Assembly: GCA_045649405.1 (NCBI GenBank)
Contig: JAZRPW010000015.1
Span: 13,378-77,377 of the forward strand
DNA: 64,000 bases
Source of the DNA: RUG11462 sp045649405
GTDB taxonomy: Bacteria > Bacillota > Clostridia > Oscillospirales > Acutalibacteraceae
Reading direction: 5' to 3'
Each line of letters begins with the position of its first letter. The stretch's first letter is position 1. Below are positions 19,165 through 26,877 of the stretch, piece by piece. The notes below the pieces were generated by a model that was not told the origin of the DNA, ran no database searches, and saw nothing but the letters and a program-made list of their open reading frames with translations. Made by a program: the position numbers and the translations under genes.

Positions 19165-19519
19165 AAGCTTGTTTACTTCCTCTCAAGATTTATAAATTCA
19201 TTGTAACAAATAATAGTTTAAAATTTGTAAACTATTTATAAATATTTATATAATTATACTACATTATAGCAAAATAATAAAGGTTTTTTTCAAAATTTTA
19301 TCACAATTTGTAGTTGTAATTTTTTTGTAACTAATTTTATGTAAATCGAAAATCTGTTTAAAGATTCAAAAACGTCTATTTTAAAGGTTTTAACACTTTC
19401 AACATAGTTTTCAACACTCTTTTTATGTCAACTAAAATGACAAATTTGTTACAAAATGTCGAAATAAAAAGAATACAAAATTCGCATTAAAAAAGACAAA
19501 AGCAATACTTTTTTGCAAT
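19165..19519. promoter_or_regulatory. Intergenic region upstream of the Gld-like ABC operon
   Basis: About 355 bases of very A/T-rich sequence with no supported gene. On the reverse strand two overlapping TATAAT boxes lie near 19253-19270, one with an extended TGC, so the operon promoter is probably there. Between the promoter and the ATPase start is a perfect inverted repeat (19212-19236, listed separately). The remainder up to the tRNA-Leu terminator shows only short T/A runs and a weak direct repeat near 19385-19425. Confidence 0.4.
19212..19236. repeat. Perfect 9-bp inverted repeat in the ABC operon leader
   Basis: AATAGTTTA, 7-base spacer, TAAACTATT. The symmetric site lies between the putative -10 boxes and the start codon of the ABC ATPase. 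It resembles a repressor operator (GntR/MarR-size) or a weak leader hairpin; no matching regulator gene is adjacent. Confidence 0.45.
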
Positions 19520-19554
19520 AAAAAAAGACCACAAGCTAACGCTTGTGGTCTTTT
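19520..19554 (-). terminator. Terminator after tRNA-Leu
   Basis: The 10-bp stem GACCACAAGC / GCTTGTGGTC with a four-base loop is flanked by A and T runs on both sides. It starts directly at the 3' end of tRNA-Leu and ends its transcript. Confidence 0.85.
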
Positions 19555-19641
19555 TGGTGCCGGTGATCGGGGTCGAACCGATACGGTATCGCTACCACTG
19601 GATTTTGAGTCCAGCACGTCTGCCAATTCCATCACACCGGC
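19555..19641 (-). tRNA. tRNA-Leu (anticodon CAA)
   Basis: An 87-base class II tRNA with encoded CCA. Acceptor GCCGGTG pairs with CACCGGC. The anticodon arm CTGGA-CTCAAAA-TCCAG gives anticodon CAA (decodes UUG). It has a long variable arm (GTGGTAGCGATACCGT) and T-arm GGTTCGACCCC. Confidence 0.96.
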
Positions 19642-19664
19642 GTGATTTGTCAAACGACTTGCAT

Positions 19665-19693
19665 ATTATACTATAATGATTTTAAAAAATCAA
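19665..19693 (-). promoter_or_regulatory. Promoter of tRNA-Leu
   Basis: Reverse strand: -35 TTGATT (19688-19693), 17-base spacer, perfect -10 TATAAT (19665-19670), placing the start close before the tRNA 5' end. It overlaps the gap after the ABC exporter gene. Confidence 0.75.
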
Positions 19694-19702
19694 GTACTTT
19701 TT

Positions 19703-21364
19703 TCAATTTTCTGCTTTAATTTCTAACTTTTTATTACAAACTTCTAATGCTTGTCTTCTGTGAGTAACAATTAAGCAGGTTTTTTCTTGCAAATTCTTCA
19801 AGTTTTGCAGCACTGTTGCTTCGGTCACAGGGTCTAATGCGCTTGTCGCTTCATCAAGCAAAATAATTGGTGCATCTGACAAAAGTGCACGAGCAATTGC
19901 AATTCTTTGAACCTGACCTTCCGAAAGACCAAGTCCCTTCTCGCCTATCAAAGTATCAATGCCATCAGGCAATTTTTCAACAAATTCATTTACACAAGAA
20001 AGTTCGAGTGCTTTTTGAATTTTTTCTTCAGGAATATCTGAATTAACAAACAAAATATTCTCTTTAATTGTGCCAGAGAAAATCAAATTGCCTTGTGGTA
20101 CATAAGAAAACATTTTTCTTGTGTTAATTGAACAATTATAAGTTTCATCTTCACAAACTAAATCAATTGAACCTTCTTTAGGTGTGTAAACACCAAGCAT
20201 AATTTTAAACAAGGTACTTTTACCAATGCCAGAATGTCCAACAATTGCGGCAAAGTCGCCTTTTTTAATTTCAAAGTTCAAATTATTAAAAACTTTATCT
20301 CTTTTATAAGAAAAAGCTAAATTATCAATTTTAATTGATTTTAATTTAGAATAAACATCATTAAAATCAAAATTTTCATCATCAATTTCTTCGTCAGGCA
20401 TTTCTTCAATTTCCATAATACGCTCAGCAGAAGCCATTGCGTTATAATATTGTGGAATAAGACCTGAAACGGTTGAAAACGGTTGACGTACTTGTGAAAC
20501 AAGTTGCATAATCGCAGTAAATGTACCATAAGTAAATGTAACATCAACAATCAAACGGGTTGCACACCAAATGAATGAGAATAAATAACCAGCATACATC
20601 AAACCACTATAACAAAATCCGGTTATCATTGAGAACATTGCTCTTTTCATTTTTGCTCTAAAGCAATTTTCTTGCAAATCACTTGACTTAACTGCCATAT
20701 TGCTTTCATTAGAGAAAACTTTTACAGCAAGCAAGTTCGACAAACACTCTTGCCAGAAAGAACGTACCTTATCATCTTCTTCTTGAACTTTTTTGTGAAG
20801 TGACTTTAATTGCTTTCTTAACAATCTTGTTGCAATGAAAATAACAATGCCGCCTACACCAAAAACAAGAGCAAACCATGGCTCAAATGAAACAACAACG
20901 ATAAAAGCAAAAATAAGTTTTACAATTGTTGAAATAAATGTTGGAAAAACATGTGTTACACAGTTGCCAATGATATTAACATCAGAAGTAAGGCGGTTAA
21001 GCAAAGTACCGCTATGATAAGAACTGATATCTTCATACTTTTTCATAGTCATTCTTTGAAAAAAGTTCGCCTTTACATTACGCTCAATTATTGCTCTACA
21101 TCTTTCAGTTAAATAATTGGTTAAACCACCAAAAACGAGCATAAAAAGATAAACCAAAACTAAAACAACAACCCACAAATAAAAACTAGGCATATTTTTT
21201 GATATTGCTTCATCAATAATATATTTTGAAACAAGCGCAATTACTGTACCAGTACAAGCAAGCAACGAGTTCAAAACCACCAATAAAAACACAATTGGTA
21301 GCTGCTTTTTAACTGCGCAATATGTCCATTTCAATGGAGTTGACGGTTTAGTTTGCTTTTTCAC
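19703..21364 (-). CDS. ABC exporter, fused membrane and ATPase domains
   Basis: A 553-residue half-transporter: six-helix type I exporter membrane domain (about 15-315), then the nucleotide-binding domain with Walker A GHSGIGKST (about 376-384), Q-loop YVPQGNLIF, signature LSEGQVQRIAIARAL, Walker B IILLDEATSALD and switch VTHRR. There is no N-terminal C39 peptidase domain. It is the last gene of the dockerin/peptide/HPr-kinase-like/PqqD/S26 operon, overlapping the peptidase gene by four bases, so it probably exports the product of that locus. In lasso- and other RiPP clusters the same set PqqD, HPr-kinase-like, ABC is seen. Confidence 0.9.
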   Translation of the reverse strand: MKKQTKPSTPLKWTYCAVKKQLPIVFLLVVLNSLLACTGTVIALVSKYIIDEAISKNMPSFYLWVVVLVLVYLFMLVFGGLTNYLTERCRAIIERNVKANFFQRMTMKKYEDISSYHSGTLLNRLTSDVNIIGNCVTHVFPTFISTIVKLIFAFIVVVSFEPWFALVFGVGGIVIFIATRLLRKQLKSLHKKVQEEDDKVRSFWQECLSNLLAVKVFSNESNMAVKSSDLQENCFRAKMKRAMFSMITGFCYSGLMYAGYLFSFIWCATRLIVDVTFTYGTFTAIMQLVSQVRQPFSTVSGLIPQYYNAMASAERIMEIEEMPDEEIDDENFDFNDVYSKLKSIKIDNLAFSYKRDKVFNNLNFEIKKGDFAAIVGHSGIGKSTLFKIMLGVYTPKEGSIDLVCEDETYNCSINTRKMFSYVPQGNLIFSGTIKENILFVNSDIPEEKIQKALELSCVNEFVEKLPDGIDTLIGEKGLGLSEGQVQRIAIARALLSDAPIILLDEATSALDPVTEATVLQNLKNLQEKTCLIVTHRRQALEVCNKKLEIKAEN

Positions 21365-21834
21365 TTTCTCAATTTCCTCCAGATTAAAGATGGGTCTCTT
21401 GCAACCCTTTTAAATCTATTAATTGTTGGTTTAAATCTTCTTTTTAACATTAACTTAATGAAATATATTGTTTCATTATTATTCCCTGTAACGCCCTCGT
21501 AACGAGTTTCATCAATATAAACAGCTTTGACCTTTGCAATGACATCAGATGTTTTAATACCTGTTTCTAAATCAGACTGGTTATCACCACAAATAATTAA
21601 GTCATCACCTTTTATTTTAATAATTCTATGTAAAACGAATTGGCCGTTTTCTCTTTTGTATAAAATTATATCTCCTTTTGATAAAAGACTCGGTTTAACA
21701 AGTATAACCGAGTCTTTTCCTTGCCTAATCAACGGTAACATACTTGTACCTTTTGGGTAAAGTCTAAATTCACCATCAGAAGAAATAACCTCTTTAATCA
21801 ATCCGACCATTTCATTCATGTGCAGACTAATCAA
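21361..21834 (-). CDS. S24/S26-type (signal-peptidase-like) serine peptidase
   Basis: About 157 residues. The segment YPKGTSMLPLIRQGKDSVILV carries the nucleophile Ser-Met box of signal peptidase I/LexA-like proteases. GDIILYKRENGQFVLHRIIKI follows, with His in place of the usual Lys, as in SipW/ER-type enzymes, then ICGDNQSD. No clear membrane helix, unlike housekeeping LepB. The best-placed start is TTG 21834, which has GAGGAG 7 bases upstream and overlaps the PqqD stop; ATG 21819 is the alternative. In this operon it is the candidate leader- or signal-cleaving protease. Confidence 0.82.
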   Translation of the reverse strand: MISLHMNEMVGLIKEVISSDGEFRLYPKGTSMLPLIRQGKDSVILVKPSLLSKGDIILYKRENGQFVLHRIIKIKGDDLIICGDNQSDLETGIKTSDVIAKVKAVYIDETRYEGVTGNNNETIYFIKLMLKRRFKPTINRFKRVARDPSLIWRKLRK

Positions 21835-22093
21835 ACAAATTCTCCTCTGCAAGTTTTTTTACAAATTCGTCAACAGCTTCCTTTGCGGTTTTCTCATCAA
21901 GACCGTCATAATTTTCAACCATTTTTTGAACAACCTGTTCTTTTGTAGTATCTTCTAAAAAACAATCAAAAATAAATTTTGCAGATGAGTTAAGAGTGAT
22001 TGAGCCGTTATAAACTTTGCTCAAATCTCCAGTAGCAAGTGCAAGAAATGTACCCGCAACTTCTCTAACAACAAAACCTTCTTTAATTTTCAT
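21827..22093 (-). CDS. PqqD-family protein (RiPP recognition element-like)
   Basis: An 88-residue winged-helix PqqD-like domain: MKIKEGFVVREVAGTFLAL, then LNSSAKFIFDCF and a helical C-terminal half (AKEAVDEFVKKLAEENLF). PqqD/RRE domains bind leader peptides of ribosomally made, modified peptides and hand them to enzymes. It overlaps the HPr-kinase-like gene by 11 bases and is followed by the S26-type peptidase. The leader it would bind is not proven; the small peptide gene at 22.8-23.0 kb is the obvious candidate. Confidence 0.87.
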   Translation of the reverse strand: MKIKEGFVVREVAGTFLALATGDLSKVYNGSITLNSSAKFIFDCFLEDTTKEQVVQKMVENYDGLDEKTAKEAVDEFVKKLAEENLFD

Positions 22094-22805
22094 TGTTAAT
22101 ACCGCCTTTCATAGCATTATAACTTAGTTTAGCAGCTGAAATGTCCATTGTACACTTCAACTTCCATACATCAAGCTTGTTAATAAACGAATCTAACATA
22201 TCAAGAACTTTGATAGTATCTGCAGAAGTTTTTGGAACAATAATTTGATGAACAATCTTGCCTGCAGCAAGTGCTTTTTCAAAAGGTACAATTTCATCAA
22301 CTTCTCCACGTTCAATAAAGCAAATTGCTTTTAATTCAACGCTTGTATTAACATTATACCCTTCTTTGCCACACCAAGGTGTGCCAAAAGCATAAACTTT
22401 CCCATCAATTTCTCTAATGATAGGCTTATCACCATTAACAATAGTTAATTTGTCGCCCAATAACTTTTGCCACAATCTAATGTGTGTAGATTTGCCAACG
22501 CCACTTTTAGCAGTAAAAGCAAAACCTTTGTCATCAACCTTTACAACAGCAGCGTGAAAAAGAAACGCATCATACTTTGGTAACATTAAAGCAATGTTTC
22601 TATAAATACAAACGCTTTCTAAATAACCATCATTCGTTGCAAATAATGCATCTTGTTTTTCTTTTTCAATTTCTTGACTTGATGCTTCAACACTAAACAA
22701 AGCTTGTTTATCGTCATCAACAATATAATCTACACACTGATTTTTTACAAAATCATATTTGTTGCGAACTTCAATTACAAAGCCCGCCATTTCAATTTTA
22801 AACAT
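22083..22805 (-). CDS. HPr kinase/phosphorylase-like P-loop protein
   Basis: 240 residues. It has the HPr-kinase-type fold: LFHAAVVKVDDKGFAF, then Walker A AKSGVGKST (about 117-125), HIRLW, NGDKPIIREIDG (the D after G is the usual metal/phosphate residue) and AFGTPWCGKEG. It lacks the HprK N-terminal domain, matching the short HprK-like proteins of RiPP and exosortase-type loci; in paeninodin-type lasso clusters such kinases phosphorylate the precursor C-terminus. It sits two bases after the peptide gene and overlaps the PqqD gene. A role phosphorylating the peptide is inference. Confidence 0.85.
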   Translation of the reverse strand: MFKIEMAGFVIEVRNKYDFVKNQCVDYIVDDDKQALFSVEASSQEIEKEKQDALFATNDGYLESVCIYRNIALMLPKYDAFLFHAAVVKVDDKGFAFTAKSGVGKSTHIRLWQKLLGDKLTIVNGDKPIIREIDGKVYAFGTPWCGKEGYNVNTSVELKAICFIERGEVDEIVPFEKALAAGKIVHQIIVPKTSADTIKVLDMLDSFINKLDVWKLKCTMDISAAKLSYNAMKGGINNEN

Positions 22806-22807
22806 AA

Positions 22808-23020
22808 TTAGAAAATGTCTTCAACGTAAGGGTCACTACCACCCATTACTGTGTATTTTGTTTCTTCAGTTGTAGGAGCTTCAGTAACAACTTCTTGATT
22901 GTTTGAAGAAGTATATTCTTCTACTGCTGGTGTGCTTTCTTCACTCTTACATGAAGCAAACAAAACTGCACAAGATAAAACGATAACCAAAGCCAAAAGA
23001 ATAGAAATAATTTTTTTCAT
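22808..23020 (-). CDS. Small lipoprotein-like peptide, candidate substrate of the PqqD/HPr-kinase-like locus
   Basis: 70 residues from ATG 23020 (AAAGG 9 bases upstream; a TTG three codons earlier is weaker). The N-terminus has two Lys and a hydrophobic segment ending FASC (Cys24), a near-lipobox with Phe rather than Leu at -3. It continues with a 30-residue Ser/Thr/Glu-rich linker and a compact end TKYTVMGGSDPYVEDIF. It may be a simple lipoprotein, or a precursor whose leader doubles as a signal peptide; the Gly60-Gly61 pair and acidic tail would then form the core. Position between the dockerin gene and the kinase-like gene (2-base gap) ties it to the operon. Confidence 0.6.
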   Translation of the reverse strand: MKKIISILLALVIVLSCAVLFASCKSEESTPAVEEYTSSNNQEVVTEAPTTEETKYTVMGGSDPYVEDIF

Positions 23021-23052
23021 AATAATCAACCTTTCAAAATCAAATATTTTTA

Positions 23053-23523
23053 TTAATAAGCCGGTGTATATTGTTCAAAAATTTCATAGTAACCTAATTG
23101 ATTTAAGTCAACAAAACCAACTTTTCCATCACCATTATAATCACACTTTGTTACATCAAACTGTCCGAGTTTGCTAACATCATATTTCGCTAAATATTTC
23201 TCAAGCAAACGGAAATCAGTAGCTGTTATTTTACCATCATCATTATTGTCAAAGTTTTTAATAATAGCATTTTCCATTGCTGTTTTATCGGACTCATTAA
23301 CTGAACCATCATCATTAAAATCAACCTGTGTTAAGTCAATGTTACCTGTACCTTTTGAAATGTAGGTTTCAAGCAATCTATAATCTTTTCTGTTTAAAAC
23401 ACCATCATAATTCAAGTCGCCCTTAACACCTGTGCTTTCATTTGCAAACACATTAAAACAAACGCATGTTACAACAACAAGCAAAACAATCAAAGCGCAA
23501 GTCATAAATCTCTTAAGCATCAT
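23053..23523 (-). CDS. Secreted dockerin-repeat protein
   Basis: 156 residues: signal peptide (about 1-28, ending VFANES) followed almost at once by four calcium-binding F-hand-type loops of dockerin I: DLNYDGVLNRKDY, DFNDDGSVNESDK, DNNDDGKITATDF and DYNGDGKVGFVDL, i.e. two dockerin-like modules and no other domain. Dockerins bind cohesins on scaffoldins; here no cohesin is in the window. It is the first gene of the operon leading to the peptide, kinase-like, PqqD-like, peptidase and exporter genes, with its own promoter. Dockerin-only proteins can be adaptors, decoys or calcium-dependent surface proteins. Confidence 0.88.
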   Translation of the reverse strand: MMLKRFMTCALIVLLVVVTCVCFNVFANESTGVKGDLNYDGVLNRKDYRLLETYISKGTGNIDLTQVDFNDDGSVNESDKTAMENAIIKNFDNNDDGKITATDFRLLEKYLAKYDVSKLGQFDVTKCDYNGDGKVGFVDLNQLGYYEIFEQYTPAY

Positions 23524-23552
23524 AAACCTCCATAATATTATAATTATAATTT

Positions 23553-23581
23553 ATAATAACATAGAATAGGCACAAATTCAA
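23553..23581 (-). promoter_or_regulatory. Promoter of the dockerin/PqqD operon
   Basis: Reverse strand: -35 TTGAAT (23576-23581), 17-base spacer, -10 TATTAT (23553-23558), about 30 bases before the dockerin gene start. No further promoter is seen between the six genes downstream. Confidence 0.65.
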
Positions 23582-23595
23582 GTATTATTTACAAA

Positions 23596-23633
23596 TAAAA
23601 AAAGCAACTAACTCGTAAAAAAGTTAGTTGCTC
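23596..23633 (-). terminator. Terminator of acpP
   Basis: An 11-bp perfect stem AGCAACTAACT / AGTTAGTTGCT (23603-23632) with a run of T on the reverse strand directly after it. It separates acpP from the dockerin operon promoter. Confidence 0.9.
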
Positions 23634-23640
23634 AAAAAAA

Positions 23641-23868
23641 CTAAATTGTTTCCTCAATGTGTTTAACAATGTCACCAACTGTTTTGAATTTATCAGCATC
23701 ATCTTCATTAAATTCAAGCGAAAATTCATCTTCAAGTGACATAATTAAATCAACAAAATCCAAACTATCAGCATTAAGGCCATCAACCAAATTTGTTTCC
23801 ATTGTGATTTCTGACTCATCAACATCAAATTGATTTGCTAATATATTGCTAACTTTTTCAAATACCAT
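23641..23868 (-). CDS. acpP: Acyl carrier protein
   Basis: 75 residues, acidic and helical. The phosphopantetheine attachment Ser is in NADSLDFVDLIMSLEDEF (Ser near residue 36), the standard ACP signature. It carries growing acyl chains in type II fatty acid synthesis. It stands alone, ending at a strong terminator, with no fab genes next to it. ATG with GGAGG 8 bases upstream. A paralogous ACP for a special pathway is possible, but nothing nearby suggests one. Confidence 0.93.
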   Translation of the reverse strand: MVFEKVSNILANQFDVDESEITMETNLVDGLNADSLDFVDLIMSLEDEFSLEFNEDDADKFKTVGDIVKHIEETI

Positions 23869-24015
23869 TTTATTGCCTCCAAAAATTGAAATATACAGTA
23901 GACAAATTTTAAAAAATCTGTTACAATGTTACTGTATTAAACATAATAAGTAAAAATTTCAATTTTGTCAATATTTTTTTGATATTTTTTAAAAAAAGTT
24001 AAAAGGATTTTCACA

Positions 24016-24513
24016 ATGAATGTTATTTTATGCGGCTTTATGGGTTGTGGAAAATCAACCATTGGAAAAGCACTTTCCAAAAAAACAAATTACAAATTCA
24101 TAGATCTAGACGAATACATTGAAAACAGTCAAAAAATGCGTATTTCAGATATTTTTGATAAGTTCGGCGAAGATGAATTTAGGAAATTTGAAAGTCAATC
24201 AATTAATGAAATTTGCAAATTGGAAAATCATATTATTTCACTCGGTGGTGGCGCTGTTTTAAACCCAAAAAATGTTGAAATATTAAAGACATGCGGAAAA
24301 TTATTCTTCTTAAACATTTCAGCAAATGAGGTTTACAACAGATTAAAAGATGATACAACAAGACCATTATTGCAAACTGATGACAAATTGGGCGCTATTT
24401 CTAATCTTTTAAACAAACGCTTGCCTATTTACACATCAGTTGCAGATGTTGTAATTGATGTTGATAACAAAAACATCGAAGAAATTGCAGATGAATTGTT
24501 AAAAAATCTTTAA
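24016..24513 (+). CDS. aroK: Shikimate kinase
   Basis: 165 residues. It phosphorylates shikimate at O3 in aromatic amino acid synthesis. Walker A is GFMGCGKST (7-15), DLDEYIE carries the magnesium/shikimate-binding Asp, FRKFESQS gives the substrate Arg, SLGGGAVL the Gly loop, and the lid has Arg in DDTTRPLL. Length is typical. AAAAGGA is 8-10 bases before ATG. It is a single gene here, without other aro genes. Confidence 0.95.
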   Translation: MNVILCGFMGCGKSTIGKALSKKTNYKFIDLDEYIENSQKMRISDIFDKFGEDEFRKFESQSINEICKLENHIISLGGGAVLNPKNVEILKTCGKLFFLNISANEVYNRLKDDTTRPLLQTDDKLGAISNLLNKRLPIYTSVADVVIDVDNKNIEEIADELLKNL

Positions 24514-24529
24514 ATTCTTAAAAAAACAA

Positions 24530-24558
24530 TTTACATTGTTAAATTTTTGTGCTATAAT
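24530..24558 (+). promoter_or_regulatory. Promoter of ireB
   Basis: -35 TTTACA (24530-24535), 17-base spacer, extended -10 TGC-TATAAT (24553-24558), about 30 bases before the ireB start. Confidence 0.8.
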
Positions 24559-24588
24559 TAACAAAACTTGAAATTAGGAGTGAAAATT

Positions 24589-24834
24589 ATGACTGACAAG
24601 ACAATACCTTTTTCATTAGGTAGCGAGAAAGATATGCAAATAAGACTAGTTTTAAACCAAGTTTATGAAGCATTAAAAGAAAAGGGATATAATCCAATAA
24701 ATCAACTTGTTGGTTATATTCTTTCAGAAGACCCAACCTACATCACAACTCACAAAGGTGCTAGAAGCCAAATTACTAAACTTGATAGAGATGAGTTGTT
24801 GCAATCTTTATTAAAATACTACTTAACTGATTAA
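24589..24834 (+). CDS. ireB: IreB family regulatory phosphoprotein (UPF0297, YrzL)
   Basis: 81 residues from ATG 24589 (AGGAG 8 bases upstream; a TTG seven codons earlier is unlikely). Highly conserved small helical protein: DKTIPFSLGSEKD, LNQVYEALKEKGYNPINQLVGYILSEDPTYIT, RSQITKLDRDELL. In Enterococcus IreB is phosphorylated by the Ser/Thr kinase IreK and modulates cephalosporin resistance. In Bacillus it lies beside ruvX and the DUF1292 gene; here the DUF1292 gene is 4.3 kb away. Convergent with groEL across a shared terminator. Confidence 0.93.
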   Translation: MTDKTIPFSLGSEKDMQIRLVLNQVYEALKEKGYNPINQLVGYILSEDPTYITTHKGARSQITKLDRDELLQSLLKYYLTD

Positions 24835-24845
24835 TTTTTAAAAAA

Positions 24846-24884
24846 CAAAAAACCTGTAAGAGTTTTCTCTTACAGGTTTTATTT
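24846..24884. terminator. Bidirectional terminator between ireB and groEL
   Basis: A 12-bp perfect stem AACCTGTAAGAG / CTCTTACAGGTT with TTTT loop (24851-24878), with A and T runs on both sides, serves the two convergent genes. Confidence 0.93.
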
Positions 24885-24893
24885 TTTATAGGC

Positions 24894-26540
24894 TTAATAC
24901 ATTCCACCCATGCCACCAGCCATGCCAGCAGCTGCTGCAGCCGCTGCTTCTTTAGCAGCATCTTCTTTATTATCAGAAACCAAACTTTCAGTTGTAAGCA
25001 CCATTGCTGCAACTGAAGCAGCATTTTGAAGTGCAGAACGAGTAACTTTTGTAGGGTCAACAATACCTTCTTCAATCATATCACCATAAACTTCTCTATA
25101 AGCATCAAAACCATAGTTTACTTTGCCTGAATCAAGAATTTTTGCAATGATAACGCTACCGTCAAGACCAGCATTTGTTGCGATTTGTTTAACTGGTTCT
25201 TCTAGTGCTTTTAATACAATTTGAGCACCTGTTTTTTCATCGCCTTCAGAAGTTTCTACAACTTCTTTAACTGCAGGAATTGCATTAAGGAGTGCAGTAC
25301 CACCACCTGCAACAATACCTTCTTCAACAGCGGCTTTTGTTGCTGAAAGAGCGTCTTCAATTCTTAACTTTTTCTCTTTCATTTCAATTTCAGTAGCAGC
25401 ACCAACTTTGATAACTGCAACACCGCCTGCAAGTTTAGCAAGACGTTCTTGAAGTTTTTCTCTATCAAAGTCAGAAGTTGTTTTTTCAATTTGAGTTTTG
25501 ATTTGCTCACAACGAGCTTTAATGTCTGCTTGATTGCCAATACCATCAACAATTGTTGTGTTTTCTTTTGTAATTTTAACTGTTTTCGCGCTACCACACA
25601 TATCTAAAGTAGCATCTTTCAAATCCATACCAAGTTCGTCAGAAATAACAGTACCACCAGTGATGATTGCGATGTCTTGAAGCATTTCTTTTCTTCTATC
25701 GCCAAAGCCAGGAGCTTTAACTGCGGCGCAAGTAAATGTACCACGAAGTTTATTCAAAACGATTGTAGAAATTGCATCATTTTCAACATCTTCAGCAATG
25801 ATAAGGAATTTTTTGCCTGCTTGAACAATTTGCTCTAAAAGTGGCAAAATTTCTTGAATGTTTGAAATCTTTTTATCTGTAATGATAATTGCAGGATTAT
25901 CAAGTTCACATTCCATTTTATCGGTATCAGTAACCATATAAGGTGATAAATAACCTCTATCAAACATCATACCTTCAACAACTTCACAAGTTGTATCAGC
26001 AGTTTTTGACTCTTCAATTGTAATAACGCCTTCTTTGGTTACTTTATCCATTGCATCAGCAATGAGTTCGCCAACATAGTCATCAGCAGATGAAACAGCA
26101 GCAACTCTTTTAACATCTTCAGTACCATCAATTGCTTTTGAATTGTTAATGATTGCTTTAACAGCAGCATCTACTGCTTTTTGCATACCTTTTCTAATAA
26201 CCATTGGATTAGCACCAGCGGTAACGTTTTTCATACCTTCGCGAACAAGCGCTTGAGCCAAAAGTGTTGCAGTTGTTGTACCATCACCAGCAACATCATT
26301 TGTTTTTGTTGCAACTTCTTTTACAAGTTGAGCGCCCATATTTTCAAAGTTATCAGTAAGTTCAATTTCTTTTGCAATTGTAACACCATCATTTGTAATA
26401 AGTGGTGCACCATATTTTTTATCTAAAACTACATTTCTTCCCTTTGGGCCGAGTGTAACTTTAACGGTGTTTGCTAATTTATCAACACCAGCTTGTAATT
26501 TTTTACGAGCAGCCTCGCCATAAATTAAATCTTTAGCCAT
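24894..26540 (-). CDS. groL: Chaperonin GroEL
   Basis: 548 residues. The 60-kDa chaperonin subunit that forms double heptameric rings and folds proteins with ATP and GroES. It has VTLGPKGRNVVLDKKYGAP, DGTTTAT (catalytic Asp), KAPGFGDRRKEML, the signature AAVEEGIVAGGGTALL and the flexible GGMGGMY tail. Follows groS by 16 bases. Standard length, no anomalies. Confidence 0.98.
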   Translation of the reverse strand: MAKDLIYGEAARKKLQAGVDKLANTVKVTLGPKGRNVVLDKKYGAPLITNDGVTIAKEIELTDNFENMGAQLVKEVATKTNDVAGDGTTTATLLAQALVREGMKNVTAGANPMVIRKGMQKAVDAAVKAIINNSKAIDGTEDVKRVAAVSSADDYVGELIADAMDKVTKEGVITIEESKTADTTCEVVEGMMFDRGYLSPYMVTDTDKMECELDNPAIIITDKKISNIQEILPLLEQIVQAGKKFLIIAEDVENDAISTIVLNKLRGTFTCAAVKAPGFGDRRKEMLQDIAIITGGTVISDELGMDLKDATLDMCGSAKTVKITKENTTIVDGIGNQADIKARCEQIKTQIEKTTSDFDREKLQERLAKLAGGVAVIKVGAATEIEMKEKKLRIEDALSATKAAVEEGIVAGGGTALLNAIPAVKEVVETSEGDEKTGAQIVLKALEEPVKQIATNAGLDGSVIIAKILDSGKVNYGFDAYREVYGDMIEEGIVDPTKVTRSALQNAASVAAMVLTTESLVSDNKEDAAKEAAAAAAAGMAGGMGGMY

Positions 26541-26556
26541 AAATATTTACCTCCAA

Positions 26557-26841
26557 TTATTCAACAATAGCCAAAATGTCTGATTGACGAACAATAATAT
26601 AATCAGTATCATCAACTTTAACTTCTGTTCCTGCATATTTGTTTAAAAGAACTTTGTCGCCAACTTCAACAAGCATTTCAACTTCCATTCCGTCAACAAC
26701 GCCGCCAGGACCAACTGCAGTTACAACTGCAATTTGTGGTTTTTCTTTTGCAGTATTTGTTAAAATAATGCCGGCTTTAGTAGTTTCTTCTGCCTCTTGC
26801 ATTTTAACAACAACTCTATCTGTTAAAGGTTTGATTGTCAT
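26557..26841 (-). CDS. groS: Co-chaperonin GroES
   Basis: 94 residues. The heptameric lid of GroEL: IKPLTDRVVVKMQEAEETTKAGIILT (mobile loop region), VGDKVLLNKYAGTEVKVDDTDYIIVRQSDILAIVE. AAGGAGA precedes the ATG. First gene of groSL. The usual CIRCE operator for HrcA is not seen in the 70-base upstream gap. Confidence 0.97.
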   Translation of the reverse strand: MTIKPLTDRVVVKMQEAEETTKAGIILTNTAKEKPQIAVVTAVGPGGVVDGMEVEMLVEVGDKVLLNKYAGTEVKVDDTDYIIVRQSDILAIVE

Positions 26842-26877
26842 AATAAATTCTCCTTAATAAATAAATTCAATATTTCT

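Noticed and set aside
19165..19519. A further small gene in the gap before the ABC operon
   Set aside because: Open frames there are short, A/T-run-driven and lack ribosome binding sites.
22808..23020. Classical lasso peptide with core GGSDPYVEDIF
   Set aside because: Gly and an acidic residue at ring positions 8/9 fit superficially, but only two or three residues would remain to thread, the usual Thr at leader position -2 is absent, and no B2 protease or cyclase gene is present.
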